NCBI GenBank assembly: GCA_922989275.2
Contig: OV277871.1
Coordinates: 28,592,693 to 28,656,692 of the forward strand
Source: Gari tellinella
Taxonomy: Eukaryota > Mollusca > Bivalvia > Cardiida > Psammobiidae
DNA length: 64,000 nt
Reading direction: 5' to 3'
Positions 30,433 through 41,310 of this stretch are shown here, piece after piece. Each line of letters starts with the position of its first letter. The first letter of the stretch is position 1. Below the pieces are notes generated by a model, which was not told the DNA's origin, did no database searches, and was given only the letters and a program-made list of their open reading frames with translations. The position numbers were made by a program, and so were the translations under genes.

Positions 30433-30741
30433 CTTCAGCATTACCTTTTCCATAAATCATTATATACATTGTTGCATGTGTTCATTAACTGTTTTCCCCA
30501 TTCTCGCCTATGTGGGATAGGGTTTTGCCCCATGGGGAATCACTCTATCCTCCATACCATGTGACATCAAAATTCTGCCAAGCTTAACCACAAGCGCTGC
30601 ATGATGCGGGTAACTAAATGATGTCATTTGTAATGACGTTACTATAAACAATGTAAAGTTTTGGCTGAAAAAGTGTGCAAAACTGCAACTATTTGATTAT
30701 TGGTATCATGGTTTAGTGATTTAAATGAGAGAGAAAAAAAT

Positions 30742-30892
30742 CCACCATTCGTTTTGTTGATGTAGGATAGGAATTTCTTCGCCTCAGGTCAGAAAATTCA
30801 TGCAGGGACTTGGCAAGCCTCGTCCCTGCATGAATTTTCTCACCCTCAGGCAAGAACTTTCTATCTTACATCAACAATCATGATGGGTTCTT
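30742..30892. repeat. palindromic MITE around TTCATGCAGGGAC
   Basis: TTGTTGATGTAGGATAGGAA at left is inverted at right (TTTCTATCTTACATCAACAA); inner arms AGAAAATTCATGCAGGGAC are perfect. It ends 14 bp before a candidate splice acceptor. Confidence 0.8.
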
Positions 30893-30906
30893 ATTTTCCT
30901 TCACAG

Positions 30907-31005
30907 GAGCACCTCTTGAGGCCTATAACTATGCCTCCCCCGTGTCCTGTCAAAGAATACTTTGAAATTGAGGGATATATGCGAAACGGTTCAAAGTGCA
31001 TTTAA
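30907..31005 (+). CDS. candidate terminal exon of an unidentified gene
   Basis: An acceptor TTTTCCTTCACAG is followed by 33 codons reading EHLLRPITMPPPCPVKEYFE, IEGYMRNGSKCI and TAA, in phase 0. An AATAAA lies at 31268, a plausible distance for a short 3' untranslated region. I do not recognise the peptide, and no partner exon is seen between it and MPI. It could be an alternative last exon, a gene fragment, or chance; the good acceptor and poly(A) signal are the only support. Confidence 0.35.
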   Translation, partial: EHLLRPITMPPPCPVKEYFEIEGYMRNGSKCI

Positions 31006-31267
31006 ACTCAATGCAACAAGCTTGATGTTCATGCTTAAATGAGATATTTTTTATGATTTAATGGGATTGATAATTGTGAATGAAGTGTTGTTGACAATCC
31101 GGTAGATCTTCTTCCATTGGTGGTATTATATTAGAGTGACCCTCTATCATGCTATAATATTGTTATACATAATGGTCTGTTGGAAATTGTAATATGAAGA
31201 TGTTTATTATTGGTGCACATGTATTATACTTGGTGCAGTCAAATTTTTGTTATGCCTTCACTTAGTA

Positions 31268-31273
31268 AATAAA
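31268..31273 (+). terminator. poly(A) signal AATAAA
   Basis: Canonical hexamer about 260 bp after the stop of the candidate exon at 30907-31005. It may serve that exon; a long MPI 3' untranslated region reaching this far is less likely. Confidence 0.35.
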
Positions 31274-31424
31274 TATTGGGTAACGGGATCTGTTCGCTTA
31301 ACCCACTACTCAATTTATATTTTTTTAGCACATCTAATTATGCATAAACAAAGAAATGTAGTTCTTCTCTAGGAAGTTCTGAAAATGAATCATGGTTGGC
31401 ATTTTTAAGTATTTATTTCATGAT

Positions 31425-31781
31425 ACAGCGTTCCCTCTCTACAACGACATCCAATGGGAGAAAAATATTGTGTGCGTTCAGAGGGAGTCGTTGTATGGAG
31501 ATAAATTGACTTTCATTTGCAAACAGCTTGAATCCAGATCGGACGCCGCGTAACGTGGCGTCTGATCTGGATTCAAGCTGATTGTCACTCATCATTTAAG
31601 TTTTTTACTATCAAAATGTCTATAATGTAACTTTGAGAAAAACAGCAGACGACAATTTTAAGCAGACGGTATTGCAGCCATGAAAAGTTTGGACATAAAT
31701 GTCTTGTTTGGGGAACTGCGACATGGGTCGTTGTAAGGAGGGAGTCGTTGTTGGGAGGGCCGTTGTAGAGAGGGAGCGCTG
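31425..31781. mobile_element. E-family TA-target MITE, complete
   Basis: 357 bp, ACAGCGTTCCCTCTCTACAA to TTGTAGAGAGGGAGCGCTGT, flanked by TA/T. Holds a CAGATCGGACGCCGCGTAAC palindrome offset to the left. Confidence 0.85.
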
Positions 31782-31786
31782 TACAA

Positions 31787-32031
31787 GCTTTAACTCATTC
31801 ACCCTTGAAACTTTTAATGGCAAATTCCAGTTTCATAATAAGTCTAGTCCATTTTGACTTTTTAGGGTTGATTTTAACAATATATTTCAAAATGAAAAAC
31901 AGAATAGACCCTTTAGGAACCCTCTGACCAGAGTCTACACTGTTTGCATGGGACACATGTAATCCTCTCAGGTACCCTGTTTGTAAATGACAAGTATATT
32001 CGTGGCTAGGGTTGAATGCGTTAAGCAGGTT
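31787..32031. mobile_element. H-family element
   Basis: AACTCATTCACCCTTGAAAC to GGCTAGGGTTGAATGCGTTAA with hairpin AACAGAATAGACCC / GAGTCTACACTGTTT. Confidence 0.65.
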
Positions 32032-32371
32032 GCAGCTTTCTGTATAACTTTAGTTCTGCATTGAGCTGACGGCTTCCAATTCATCTCATCCTACTGGCTG
32101 CCTAACCTAATTATTTAAGGTTGTATTTCGAAGGATTATCTCTGAGAGGGCTGGTATGTTACAATTTTATTTGTCAGCTATTGGTATGTTATGATTTTAT
32201 GTGTTTTATACAGATAGATTATATTTATGTGGGTATTTATAGAAAACTAATTGGGAAATAAATTAAAAACTGGTACATTTAGTATTTTGTTTTTGTTTAT
32301 CTTTCATTTTATATTACATATTTTAACTCATAGATCTACATAGATCTACTCTCCGACCATGTTGGGTCATA

Positions 32372-32592
32372 TTAACCCGTCCACTGCCTTACTTGGAGTA
32401 CAAAAGTTTTTTGCAAACAGTTTGGATCTTGATCAGAGGCCACGTAAGGAGGCATCTGATCAGGGTCCAAACTGTATGAAACTCGTTTCAACATTTCTGA
32501 AGTCAAAATAAATACCCAAGATAATATACCGGAAATAAGATAAGATAATAACTAAGATTTAAATTTTAAAAATAAAAAGAGTTATTGTTTAA
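32372..32592. mobile_element. C-family MITE
   Basis: TTAACCCGTCCACTGCC left end; palindrome AAACAGTTTGGATCTTGATC / GATCAGGGTCCAAACTGT. It appears to share its right TTAA with the next B copy. Confidence 0.65.
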
Positions 32593-32843
32593 CCCTTTAC
32601 CCCATAGCCTGTTTCCAATTTTGAAGATAGGTTATCCCTTAAAGCAGGTTGAAAGTAAAGCAGAATGTGCCTTAAGGCACATTCTGCTTTACTTTCAGCC
32701 TGCTTTAAGCTTCCATCTGCTGTAATATAGAAAACATTTCTTATGGTACATGTTTATGACTGTATATTATATATCGGAACAATGTTTATCAATAGAAGAC
32801 TTAATTAAATGCATCAAATGGCACTTCTATGGGGGAGGGTTAA
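32589..32843. mobile_element. B-family MITE, complete
   Basis: TTAACCCTTTACCCCATAGC to GGGGGAGGGTTAA; perfect GCAGAATGTGCCTTAAGGCA core. Confidence 0.9.
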
Positions 32844-32907
32844 AATGGATGACATGGCAATGAAGGGGGTTAGGCCAGGACTCGATAGAAAACCCAATGA
32901 GCAGTGT

Positions 32908-33127
32908 TTAACCCATAGAAGTGCCTTTTTACGCGTTTAATATTTTCATCCACTGAAGACTTTTTTTTCCAAATAGTTCCAATTTGTATAGACATGAATA
33001 TGTATCATAAGAAATATTTTCTATATCCTATCAGAAAATAACATAAAGCAGGCAGAAATACTTTCAGTCTGCTTTAATTGAACACCTGTCTTCAAAATGA
33101 GAAATGAGCTATGGTGTAATGGGTTAA
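32908..33127. mobile_element. B-family MITE with shortened core
   Basis: TTAACCCATAGAAGTGCC to TATGGTGTAATGGGTTAA; the central palindrome is reduced to GCAGGCAGAAATACTTTCAG. Confidence 0.75.
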
Positions 33128-33149
33128 TATAAACTTTATAAGAGTATTT

Positions 33150-33500
33150 GCTTGCTCAATGTAGGACGAAAATAGACGTAGAATGACGAAAGACAAACAG
33201 CTTGAATCAAGATCAGACGCCGCGTTATGCAGAGTCTGATCTGGATTCAAGCTGTTTGCAAATGTATATCAATGTCCCTCCCTGTAACGATACTCGATTA
33301 AAGATTTCTTTACTTTAAAAGTGTGTAAATCTAAATTTAACAAATTTTGCAGACAACAATTTCAAAGCAGACGATATGACAGCAGAACAAGAGTTAGAAT
33401 TTGTTGCAGAAGACAAAGTTACAGACAACATTTAAAGCGTGCACAAAGTTCAGAGGAATGTCATGCACTGAACGCTTGAACCCTATCTGTGTGGAAAACA
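33150..33500. repeat. E/C-type palindrome with decayed flanks
   Basis: AAACAGCTTGAATCAAGATC / GATCTGGATTCAAGCTGTTT at about 33196-33257; surrounding sequence resembles E-family interiors. Confidence 0.5.
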
Positions 33501-33586
33501 AGTCTGGATCATTAAAAACAATCTAGAACCAGACCAGAGGGCGTCTGAATGGCCTTGTACACCTTTGTTGGGCAAAACTAGTAGAT

Positions 33587-33770
33587 TTAACCCCTTCACT
33601 GCCGTGACGTCATCACAATTGTCGCCTGCTTATTTCTCAAATTTAATTTGTAGGTATTTTGATTTAAAAAATATTGAAATTAGTGTCAAACAATTTGGGC
33701 CCTGATCAGACTGGATCCAAACTGTTTGCAAATAACTAATGTATTCGGGGAAAGGCAGTGAAAGGGTTAA
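33587..33770. mobile_element. C-family MITE with deleted core
   Basis: TTAACCCCTTCACTGCCG to GGCAGTGAAAGGGTTAA; the central CGCCGCG palindrome is lost, leaving GCCCTGATCAGACTGGATCC. Confidence 0.8.
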
Positions 33771-33841
33771 ACGGCCTTTATTTAGAATAAGCGCAGCCAG
33801 GGTTAGCATTTTGATTTGCCTGATACATGTAATTAATGTAA

Positions 33842-33970
33842 TCAACCCTTTCAATGCAAAGGCCGACACCACTGACATCGTCAAATTGTTTGGATCCTGA
33901 TCGGACGTCATATAACGCGGCATCCGATCAGGGATCCAAACAATTTGACGATGATGGCAATGTCTATTAA
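33842..33970. mobile_element. C-family MITE
   Basis: CAACCCTTTCAATGC left end; ATTGTTTGGATCCTGATCGG with inverted arm CCGATCAGGGATCCAAACAA. Confidence 0.65.
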
Positions 33971-33983
33971 AAAGTGGGTGTAT

Positions 33984-34006
33984 GAGAGAGAGAGAGAGAG
34001 AGAGAG
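33984..34006. repeat. (GA)n simple repeat
   Basis: Short GAGAGA tract following a C-family copy. Confidence 0.8.
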
Positions 34007-34218
34007 TTAATGTCTTATAATGAAAGAGGCATCTGTTCATGTGGTAGTACTGTGCCTAGTGATCTTCAGTCCCGCATTATAATTGCCCGTGATTATCTTC
34101 CTCGACCAAACCCACTCCTATCGGGTTGGTTCAGGTTAAAGTTTAAACATAGTTTATTTTCCATATATACTACATGAAAACATTTCCCATATATTCTGTA
34201 CGATCTAAACAAGAACAT

Positions 34219-34417
34219 TTAACTCTTTCAGTCTCAATGATGCCAAAAAGCGGTTTGGATCCTGATCAGACGCCGCAGCATGCGGCGTCTGATCAGGATC
34301 AAAAATGATTGACACTCGTATAGAAATTGTGTGTCGAACTGCCTTAAAATTTACTTTGAAAACGATATTGCAGACAACAATATTGAAGCAGACGGCAAGA
34401 TGGCGGTGAAGGGGTAA
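34219..34417. mobile_element. C-family MITE
   Basis: TTAACTCTTTCAGTC left end, GGATCCTGATCAGACGCCGC palindrome with GCGGCGTCTGATCAGGATC, right end GGCGGTGAAGGGGTAAA. Confidence 0.75.
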
Positions 34418-34439
34418 AACTCACGAAACAGTTGGCAGT

Positions 34440-34630
34440 AAATCTTTCATTGCCAATGGCGACAAAGGACGACATTGCATTTTACAGTTTAGGTCCTGAT
34501 CAGACGTTGCGTAATCAGGATTCCAAGTGTTTGACATTCGTATTGCAGATATTTCTTCAGTAAAAAAAAGCACTAAAAACGACGTGAAAATATATTGCAG
34601 ACGACAATATCAATGCAGACGATATTTTGA
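34440..34630. mobile_element. C-family MITE fragment
   Basis: AAATCTTTCATTGCCAATGG and AGGTCCTGATCAGACGTTGC, with the second arm mostly lost. Confidence 0.5.
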
Positions 34631-34712
34631 CTGTACATTGAACCCCCTCTATACCGGACATGTGTGGGGACAACATACATTTCCGGTATATAGGCGTTTC
34701 CGGTTTAGAGGG

Positions 34713-35186
34713 TTTTAATCCATAGCTTGTTTCTAGTATGGAAGATAGCTAATCACTTAAAGCAGGTTGAAAGTGAAACAGAATGCGCCTGTTTGAAACA
34801 ACCAACCCTTGCGTTAACATTACTGTAAAACCTCTCTATAACGACCACTAAAACGAAGTCTTATTGATTGTATTAAAGACAGGCGACACCTTAAAACAGT
34901 GTGGCAGTAACACAGAAAGCTCCTAAAGCAGTTTTCTGTTTTACTGTCACCTTGCTTTAAGCAGTCACCTGTAGTAAAATCCATAATGATTAATACAATT
35001 TAGTCGTAAAAGAGAGGTTTTACTGTATTTTATCAGTTTCAAACTTATTCCATTTATCTGTTTAACCTGCTTTAAAGCTATCATCTACTAGAATGTAGAA
35101 TTTATTCATGAATACATGTATATTTCTTCAGTGTATGAATAATTCAAAGGCGTAAAATGCGTATTAATTAATGGTGTAATGGGGGT
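34713..35186. mobile_element. B-family MITE split by a D-family MITE
   Basis: Left part TTAATCCATAGCTTGTTTC..CAGAATGCGCCTG and right part AACCTGCTTTAAAGC..GGTGTAATGGGGGTAAA surround 34823-35025. Confidence 0.7.
34823..35025. mobile_element. D-family TA-target MITE, innermost of three
   Basis: CTGTAAAACCTCTCTATAAC to AGAGAGGTTTTACTG, flanked by TA; core ACAGAAAGCTCC / AGTTTTCTGTT. Confidence 0.85.
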
Positions 35187-35450
35187 AAAATAAAATTAAA
35201 AAAAGGTTGGAAACGAAACCAAAGTATTTGTCCGGTTTAGAGAGAATTCCGGTATTAAGAGGTTCCGGTTCGGAGGGGTTCCGCTGTATCTTGTTTATTA
35301 TAGACTCTTGACTCGCCAGGACAGATATTAGTGTTTCCTTCTGACCTGTCCAAGTTATTTTTAGATTGGAACATTCGAAAACTTTAAAGGGGGTGGGTTT
35401 TCTCTACATCCAGTTAGAGATACGGATAGCTGTAATTTTTGTGCGTAATG

Positions 35451-35682
35451 TACAGTAGAGGCTACATTATTCTTTCTCGTTTAAACGCAAACCCAATGCA
35501 CTAAACTGTGGAAATTCACTTTTAGAAATCTTAACTTTATTTTTAATCTGAGTAGCAAACATGTTGGAGCCTGATCAGACGCCGGGTTACCCGGCGTCTG
35601 ATCTGGCTCTAATCTGTTTGCAATGGAAATAATAGTTTTAGTATATAAATGCGTTTATTGGGAAAGAATAAAATATCAGTAA
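35451..35682. mobile_element. F-family MITE, decayed
   Basis: ACAGTAGAGGCTACATTATTC start and TTGGGAAAGAATAAAATATC end; core AGACGCCGGGTTACCCGGCGTCT. Confidence 0.7.
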
Positions 35683-35689
35683 AGTTAGT

Positions 35690-36200
35690 GCAGCGGTCTC
35701 GTGCTGCACGAGGATTATACTTATCTCAAGTAGGAAAATGTACGATTACATATTCGATGTTACCTTGCTTACCTATTTACCATTATTAACTATTCTGTTC
35801 TAAAAATAACTCGGACAGTTCAGAAAAATTGGACAATAGGTATGCAACAAAATGCCATCTACCTCCGACAGGAAAAAAAACCTGGTACATAAAAGAGTAA
35901 TTACATGTATTTATTCCAATTATAAGTTTATATATAGGTATGGGTTATTGGTCACAATATGGGAAATCATATATAAGTAGTCCTCTTTCTGCTTTCAAGT
36001 ACTGACCGCAATCAACGGATTATTTTGCCAGTGGGTTTGCGCTAAAAAAAAGTAAAAAAGATAAAATTTGAAAGAATGTACAGTGAATACTCATAAGAAT
36101 AAGAATCAAGGACGCTAGAAGAAGTCAATGGTTAGCTGAGCTTTGGAGTGGATCAACTGAACAAGATGACTGGATGTCTCTAGGCAGAATGTACAGATTT
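35690..36200. other. intergenic, nothing recognised
   Basis: No exon, RNA gene or repeat boundary seen. Confidence 0.35.
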
Positions 36201-36205
36201 CTGAT

Positions 36206-36692
36206 ACAGCGCTCCCTCTCTACAACGACACCCTATGGGAGACACATTATATGTGCGTTGTTCGGAGGGAGTCGTTGTAGGGAATGAAATTGGCTTACAT
36301 TTGCAAACAGCTTTAATCCAAATCAGACGCCGCGTAACTACAACGACAACAAATGGGAGACACATATTGAGTGTGTTGTTCGGAGGGAGTCGTTATATGG
36401 AGGGAAAATTAAGACATCGCATACATTTGCAAACAGCTTGAATCCAGATGAGACGCCGCGTAACGCAGCGTTTGATCTGGATTCAAGCTGTTTGCCACCC
36501 ATCAGTATGCTTTTTTTCTGTCAAAATAGTTAATATGTAAATTTGAGAAAAACAGAAGAAGACAATTTTAAGCGGACAATATTGCACCCGTGAAAAGGTT
36601 TGACACAATTATATTGTATTGGGAACAGCGACAATGGTCGTTGTGAGGAGGGAACCGTTATTCGGAGTGCCGTTGTAGAGAGGGAGTACTGT
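36206..36692. mobile_element. E-family MITE with internal partial duplication
   Basis: ACAGCGCTCCCTCTCTACAA to TTGTAGAGAGGGAGTACTGT. The left end recurs at about 36340 (ACTACAACGACAACAAATGG), so one palindrome arm is truncated and a complete palindrome follows at 36437-36494. Confidence 0.8.
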
Positions 36693-36793
36693 ACATGTAA
36701 CTGTTTTCGACGTTTTTCTAAGGATGTCCATTCTAATTCTTCTATCATGTTGCTTACGCTAGAGCGGACACACTATCTGTTTTTAACGATCCT

Positions 36794-37013
36794 GGGGCCC
36801 GTTTCATAAAACTTCTTACGACAAATTTTGTCGTAAGTCAGATTATAAAAGTATCAATTTCTTTTTTATTTCTCCATCTAATCCTGTCTTGAAAAGACGA
36901 TTCCGAAAAGATGTCACAAGACAGGATTAGATATAGAAATCAGAGATTAAATGTATTTTAAAGTTTTGACTTACGACACCATTTGTCGTAAGATGTTTTA
37001 TGAAACGGGCCCC
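36794..37013. mobile_element. G-family foldback element, intact
   Basis: GGGGCCCGTTTCATAAAACT with inverted AGTTTTATG-like right arm (ATGTTTTATGAAACGGGCCCC). Absent from the equivalent site of duplication copy 2, which proves it is an insertion. Confidence 0.9.
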
Positions 37014-37043
37014 AGGTGTCAGATCTGGCTAAAAAACTGCAGT

Positions 37044-37424
37044 GCTATATCTCTCTACAACGACACCCAATGGGAGACACAAATTGAGTATGTTGTTCGG
37101 AGGGAGTCGTTATAAAGAGGGAAAATTAAGACTTGGCTAACATTTGCAAACAGCTTGAATCCAGATCAGACGCCGCGTAACGCGGCGTCTGATCTAGCTT
37201 CAAGCTGTTTGTCACTCATAACAATATTCATTCTATCAAAATATCCACTTATATATACAAATGTATGTAACGTTGAGAAAAACAGCAGACGACAATTTTA
37301 AGCAGGCGATATTGCAGCAGTTAAAGCGTTAGACATAATTGACCTGTTTAGGGAACTGTGGCAAGGGTCGTTGTAAGGAGGGGTCGTTGTTAGGAGGACC
37401 GTTGTAGGGAGGAAACACTATATT
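37044..37424. mobile_element. E-family MITE
   Basis: CTATATCTCTCTACAACGAC left, GTTGTAGGGAGGAAACACTAT right; intact AGATCAGACGCCGCGTAACG palindrome. Confidence 0.8.
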
Positions 37425-37688
37425 TGCAGTGGAAATAATAGTTTTTAGCATAAAGGCATTAATTGGGAAAGAATGACGTCTTCACTTTATAGCATTTGTT
37501 TACCAAGAAACAAGAGAAAACAAAAACTATTAATAAAGCAGTGTTGCATGAAGTGTATTAATAGGACACCGCTTTTGATGAATTGCGAAATATCTTTGGG
37601 ATATTGAAATAGTACTTTTAAGACAAATATATGTTGCTCGCCTCTGTTCGAAATAATTAGACCCAATTTCAAGAGTCAGTGGCCAGTT

Positions 37689-38026
37689 TTAAAGCGACTC
37701 GCAACCTGATGGTGTATTTGCAAAAATAAAAGAAAACACTCAAACAAAACCAAATGTGTAGCATTGTCGTGCATCTGGCATTAGAAAAATATCATCAGTC
37801 CAAAAACACCCTTAAGAAAAGTCTTCAAATCTTATTTTTTAGATATATCGCTTTATCTGTTGCGTCTTTCGAGGGGTCGGACATAAATCCGGTCCGAATT
37901 AGGTACTCTCCATCGCTACACACTGAACTAGGTTAAACCGATCCTAGATATAAGAAAAGCCCGATTGGCTGAGCGGTCTAAGTGGTTGTGCCTTTTGCTT
38001 TTCTGTTCCCGCATGCCGGGTACCGG
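37689..38026. mobile_element. TTAA/tRNA-like inverted-repeat element, truncated copy
   Basis: Starts TTAAAGCGACTCGCAACCTG as in the intact copy at 63208-63752 and ends inside its tRNA-like part (GATTGGCTGAGCGGTCTAAG) at the end of the duplicated block. Confidence 0.75.
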
Positions 38027-38196
38027 CGTCATATCAAAATTGGCCCCCCGTAAAAAATGGACCCGGGTCCAAATTTGATAGCGAAATATGGACCCCCCCC
38101 CCCCCCCCCCCCCCCCCCCTGTAAAAAATGGACACCCCATGCAAAAATTTAGAATGATAAAAAAACATAATAAAAAGTTAAGAAACAAGAAACCAA
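38027..38196. repeat. junction between duplication copies, with poly(C)
   Basis: 170 bp unique to the junction. It contains GTAAAAAATGGACCC twice and a 27-base C run (38093-38119) whose length is probably uncertain. Confidence 0.7.
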
Positions 38197-38365
38197 AATT
38201 ATATTGTATTGGGAACAGCGACAATGGTCGTTGTAAGGAGGGAAGCGTTATTCGGAGTGCCGTTGTAGAGAGGGAGTACTGTACATGTATCTGTTTTCGA
38301 CGTTTTTCTAAGGATTTCCATTCTAATTCTTCTATCATGTTGCTTACGCTAGAGCGGACACACTA

Positions 38366-38606
38366 CAGTGGAGAATCTGTTATTCTTTCCCGTTTAAACG
38401 CAAACGTACGCAAACGCAAAGCACTAAAACGTAGAAAAGTACAACTTTTGGACAATTCTGATAATTCTTGTTTATCTTGGTGGCACACAGTTTGGAGCCT
38501 GATCAGACGCCGGGTTACCCGGCGTCTGATCTGGCTCCAAACTGTTTGCACTGCAAATAATGGTTTTAGTGTAAACGCGTTTATTGGGAAAGAATAACAC
38601 ATTCTG
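38366..38606. mobile_element. F-family MITE with proven TA target
   Basis: CAGTGGAGAATCTGTTATTC to GAATAACACATTCTG between TA dinucleotides. Duplication copy 1 has the empty site CACACTATCTG. Confidence 0.92.
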
Positions 38607-38651
38607 TATCTGTTTTGAACGATCCTGGTGTCTGATCTGGCTAAACACTGC

Positions 38652-39015
38652 AGTGCTATATCTCTCTACAACGACACCCAATGGGAGACACAAATTGAGT
38701 ATGTTGTTCGGAGGGAGTCGTTATAAGGAGGGAAAATTAAGACTTGGCTTACTTTCTCAAACAGCTTGAATCCAGATCAGACGCCGCGTAATCTAGCTTC
38801 AAGCTGTTTGTCACTCATAACAATATTCATTCTATCAAAATATCCACTTATATATACAAATGTATGTAACGTTGAGAAAAACAGCAGACGACAATTTTAA
38901 GCAGACGATATTGCAGCAGTTAAAGCGTTAGACATAATTGACCTGTTTAGGGTACTGTGGCAAGGGTCGTTGTAAGGAGGGGTCGTTGTTAGGAGGACCG
39001 TTGTAGGGAGGAAAC
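38652..39015. mobile_element. E-family MITE, palindrome half deleted
   Basis: Same copy as 37044-37424 by duplication, but AGACGCCGCGTAATCTAGCT shows loss of the inner second arm. Confidence 0.8.
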
Positions 39016-39288
39016 ACTATATTTGCAGTGGAAATAATAGTTTTTAGCATAAAGGCATTAATTGGGAAAGAATGACGTCTTCACTTTATAGCATTTGTTT
39101 ACCAAGAAACAAGAGAAAACAAAAACTATTAATAAAGCAGTGTTGCATGAAGTGTATTAATAGGACACTGCTTTTGATGAATTGCGGAATATCTTTGGGA
39201 TATTGAAATAGTACTTTTAAGACAAATATATGTTGCTCGCCTCTGTTCGAAATAATTAGACTCAATTTTAAGAGTCAGTGGCCAGTGT

Positions 39289-39812
39289 TCAAGCGACTCG
39301 CAACCTGATGGTGTATTTGCAAAAATAAAAGAAAACACTCAAACAAAACCAAATGTGTAGCATTATCGTGCATCTGGCATTAGAAAAATATAATCAGTCC
39401 AAAAACACCCTTAAGAAAAGTCTTCAAATCTTATTTTTTAGATATATTCCATCGCTTTATCCGTTGCGTCGAAAGACGCAACAGAAATTGATCAAGGGGT
39501 CGGACATAAATCCGGTCCGAATTAGGTACTCTCCATCGCTACACACTGAACTAGGTTAAACCGATCCTAGATACATGTATAAGAAAAGCCCGATTGGTTG
39601 AGCGGTCTAAGTGGTTGTGCCTTTTGCTTTTCTGTTCCCGCACGCCGGGTACCGGGTTGGAATCCCACCAGAGCTCAATAATTATTTTTGATTGAAATGC
39701 ATTTTTAAACAGAATTTGTTTTCCGAAACTAATTCTTACCCGTTTGTATAAGCGTTTGACATATATTTACAAATAATATTTTCAATGCTAAATCTGGTTG
39801 CGAGTCTCTTTA
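39289..39812. mobile_element. TTAA/tRNA-like inverted-repeat element, complete but decayed
   Basis: Left end TTCAAGCGACTCGCAACCTG, right end CTGGTTGCGAGTCTCTTTAA. The interior holds a plus-strand tRNA-like sequence (39586-39673) with GATTGGTTGAGCGGTCTAAG and a B-box-like GGTTGGAATCC. Confidence 0.8.
39586..39673 (+). pseudogene. tRNA-like sequence inside TTAA element
   Basis: A-box-like TGGTTGAGCGGTCTAAG and degenerate B box with long variable-arm-type spacing, as in Leu/Ser tRNAs; followed by GGAATCCCACCAGAG. One B-box base is wrong, so probably inactive. Confidence 0.5.
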
Positions 39813-40590
39813 AGAAATTAGATAATACTGATGTGTTAAAGTATAAAATATGTACCTGGCCTAAAATATTGAATGGGTGTGAGGGAAAGTTCTCATGTTT
39901 TTGTAAATTTATGCAAACTGAGAAAATAAAGAGTATTTGAATTGAATTTTACCTTTAGGTCCACTATTTAAAAGCCGTTTGTTTGTGTTTTCCGTCTCTT
40001 TGGGGGTAGTTATATGTATGTGGTCTTTCAACGGACCGGTCCGTCAAATGACCCCAAACATCTCAAAACCTCCCCAAACCACTAACAAAAACAACTCAAA
40101 CTACTTAAATTCATTAACCCATTTTCCCATTATTATACCTTTTTGCGCCTGCTTATTTTAGCCACTTTTCAATGCAAATGAGCATGATATGAAACAATAA
40201 TTCTTGCAAAAAAAACCAACACTCTCGTTATATCAGCCATTGCAATTGATTTTTAGGACAGCGAGGTATACACAAGAAAAGTATTTCCTATTTTTTGAAC
40301 AGTATTACTGAACCGACTAAATAATTTCTTACACATCTGTATATTTTTAAGTATCTGATGCTACATAAGCTGTTAGGAAGTGCCGCAGAAAGACTCCATG
40401 CAAGACACATACTATTACCAAGGTCTGGAATAATTGCTGTACCCATGATTATAGGAAGTATAAACGAACGTTTAACAAACATTTAACTTTACAAAAAGAA
40501 CATCAGCAAAACGGAAACGTACAAGCAATACGGTTTTAACAAAAAAAACACCAAAAACTATTCTAAACAGGACTTTGGTTAAGTTGAAAA
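39813..40590. other. intergenic, nothing firm
   Basis: AT-rich with an AATAAA and GAATTGAATT-type tail near 39925-39950 that could be the 3' end of a retroelement. No exon supported. Confidence 0.35.
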
Positions 40591-40894
40591 ACCGTAACTA
40601 AAATGGATATACTTAGTCATAAGCTTGATTTTCACCACAAGACCCCCCCCCCCCCCACAAAAAAAACAACAACACCCCCCCCCCCAAAAAAAAACCCAAA
40701 ACAACAACCCCCAAACCATTTGATTGTACTCGATGTGTGCCAAATCTCGGCACAACTCAGTCAAATTATAACGAATGCCCACGACATGTATGAGGTTTCT
40801 ATTATTATATCTAAAATATTCCGTCAATAAGTCTGTACAATCGTTCCACTGTTTACATCTGCCTATTTATATAAAATTATATACTGTATTGATA

Positions 40895-41310
40895 AATACT
40901 TACATTCGCCCTATTCAATTCCATTGAAAAAATGACGTTTAATTCGTATAGACGCAATTTACCGAGAGGACGGGACTTGTTAATATATTTCGTAGAGGAG
41001 ACGGGGCTTATGGATCTGCCCTCCACGAATCTCTTTTGTTGCATTTGCTTCAGTAATGCGGTTATAGCTGTTCCTTTCATGGTACTCGGCGCCATATGAC
41101 CATTTCGTGTGTCGCGGTGCCGTAAAATCCAACTCAATCAAAAATCTGTTCAGGGTAGATCTTCACATTTTTCGTGTTAACAACCTCTAATATGCATTAA
41201 ACATACATGCATACTAATGAAATGTTTAGTTAGTATTAGAAATTACAGTAAATACGATGTAAATGTGAGAAATGAACAGATTTTTCGGCGTTTAAGCGAA
41301 ATAAACGACA
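40895..41310. repeat. copy 1 of a repeat also found beside the GPCR gene
   Basis: Shares CAATTCCATTGAAAAAATG-type sequence, GAGCGGGACTTGT, CAGTAATGCGGT.AT..TGTTCCTT and a 100-bp AT-rich block with 47560-48190. The repeat is not identified. Confidence 0.55.

Larger units (their letters stand above)
34633..35288. mobile_element. CCGGTTTAGAG-type element with two nested MITEs
   Basis: ACATTGAACCCCCTCTATAC at left and GGAGGGGTTCCGCTGTA at right are inverted ends, with CCGGTATATAGG..CCGGTTTAGAGGG and its inverse inside. It is interrupted by a B copy that is itself interrupted by a D copy. Confidence 0.7.
36607..38026. repeat. tandem segmental duplication, copy 1
   Basis: Matches 38197-39655 almost throughout, from AATTATATTGTATTGGGAAC to CGGGTACCGG. 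This copy contains the G insertion (36794-37013) and lacks the F insertion of copy 2. Confidence 0.9.
38197..39655. repeat. tandem segmental duplication, copy 2
   Basis: Offset of about 1590 bp from copy 1. Contains the F insertion (38366-38606), lacks the G insertion, and has a short extra segment with CGTTGCGTCGAAAGACGCAACAG near 39463-39483. Confidence 0.9.

Noticed and set aside
33630..34040. 136-codon minus-strand frame
   Set aside because: It spans two C-family MITEs and a GA repeat; no coding character.
38088..38597. 169-codon plus-strand frame with a proline run
   Set aside because: It runs through a poly(C) tract, an E-family end and an F element; no coding signal.
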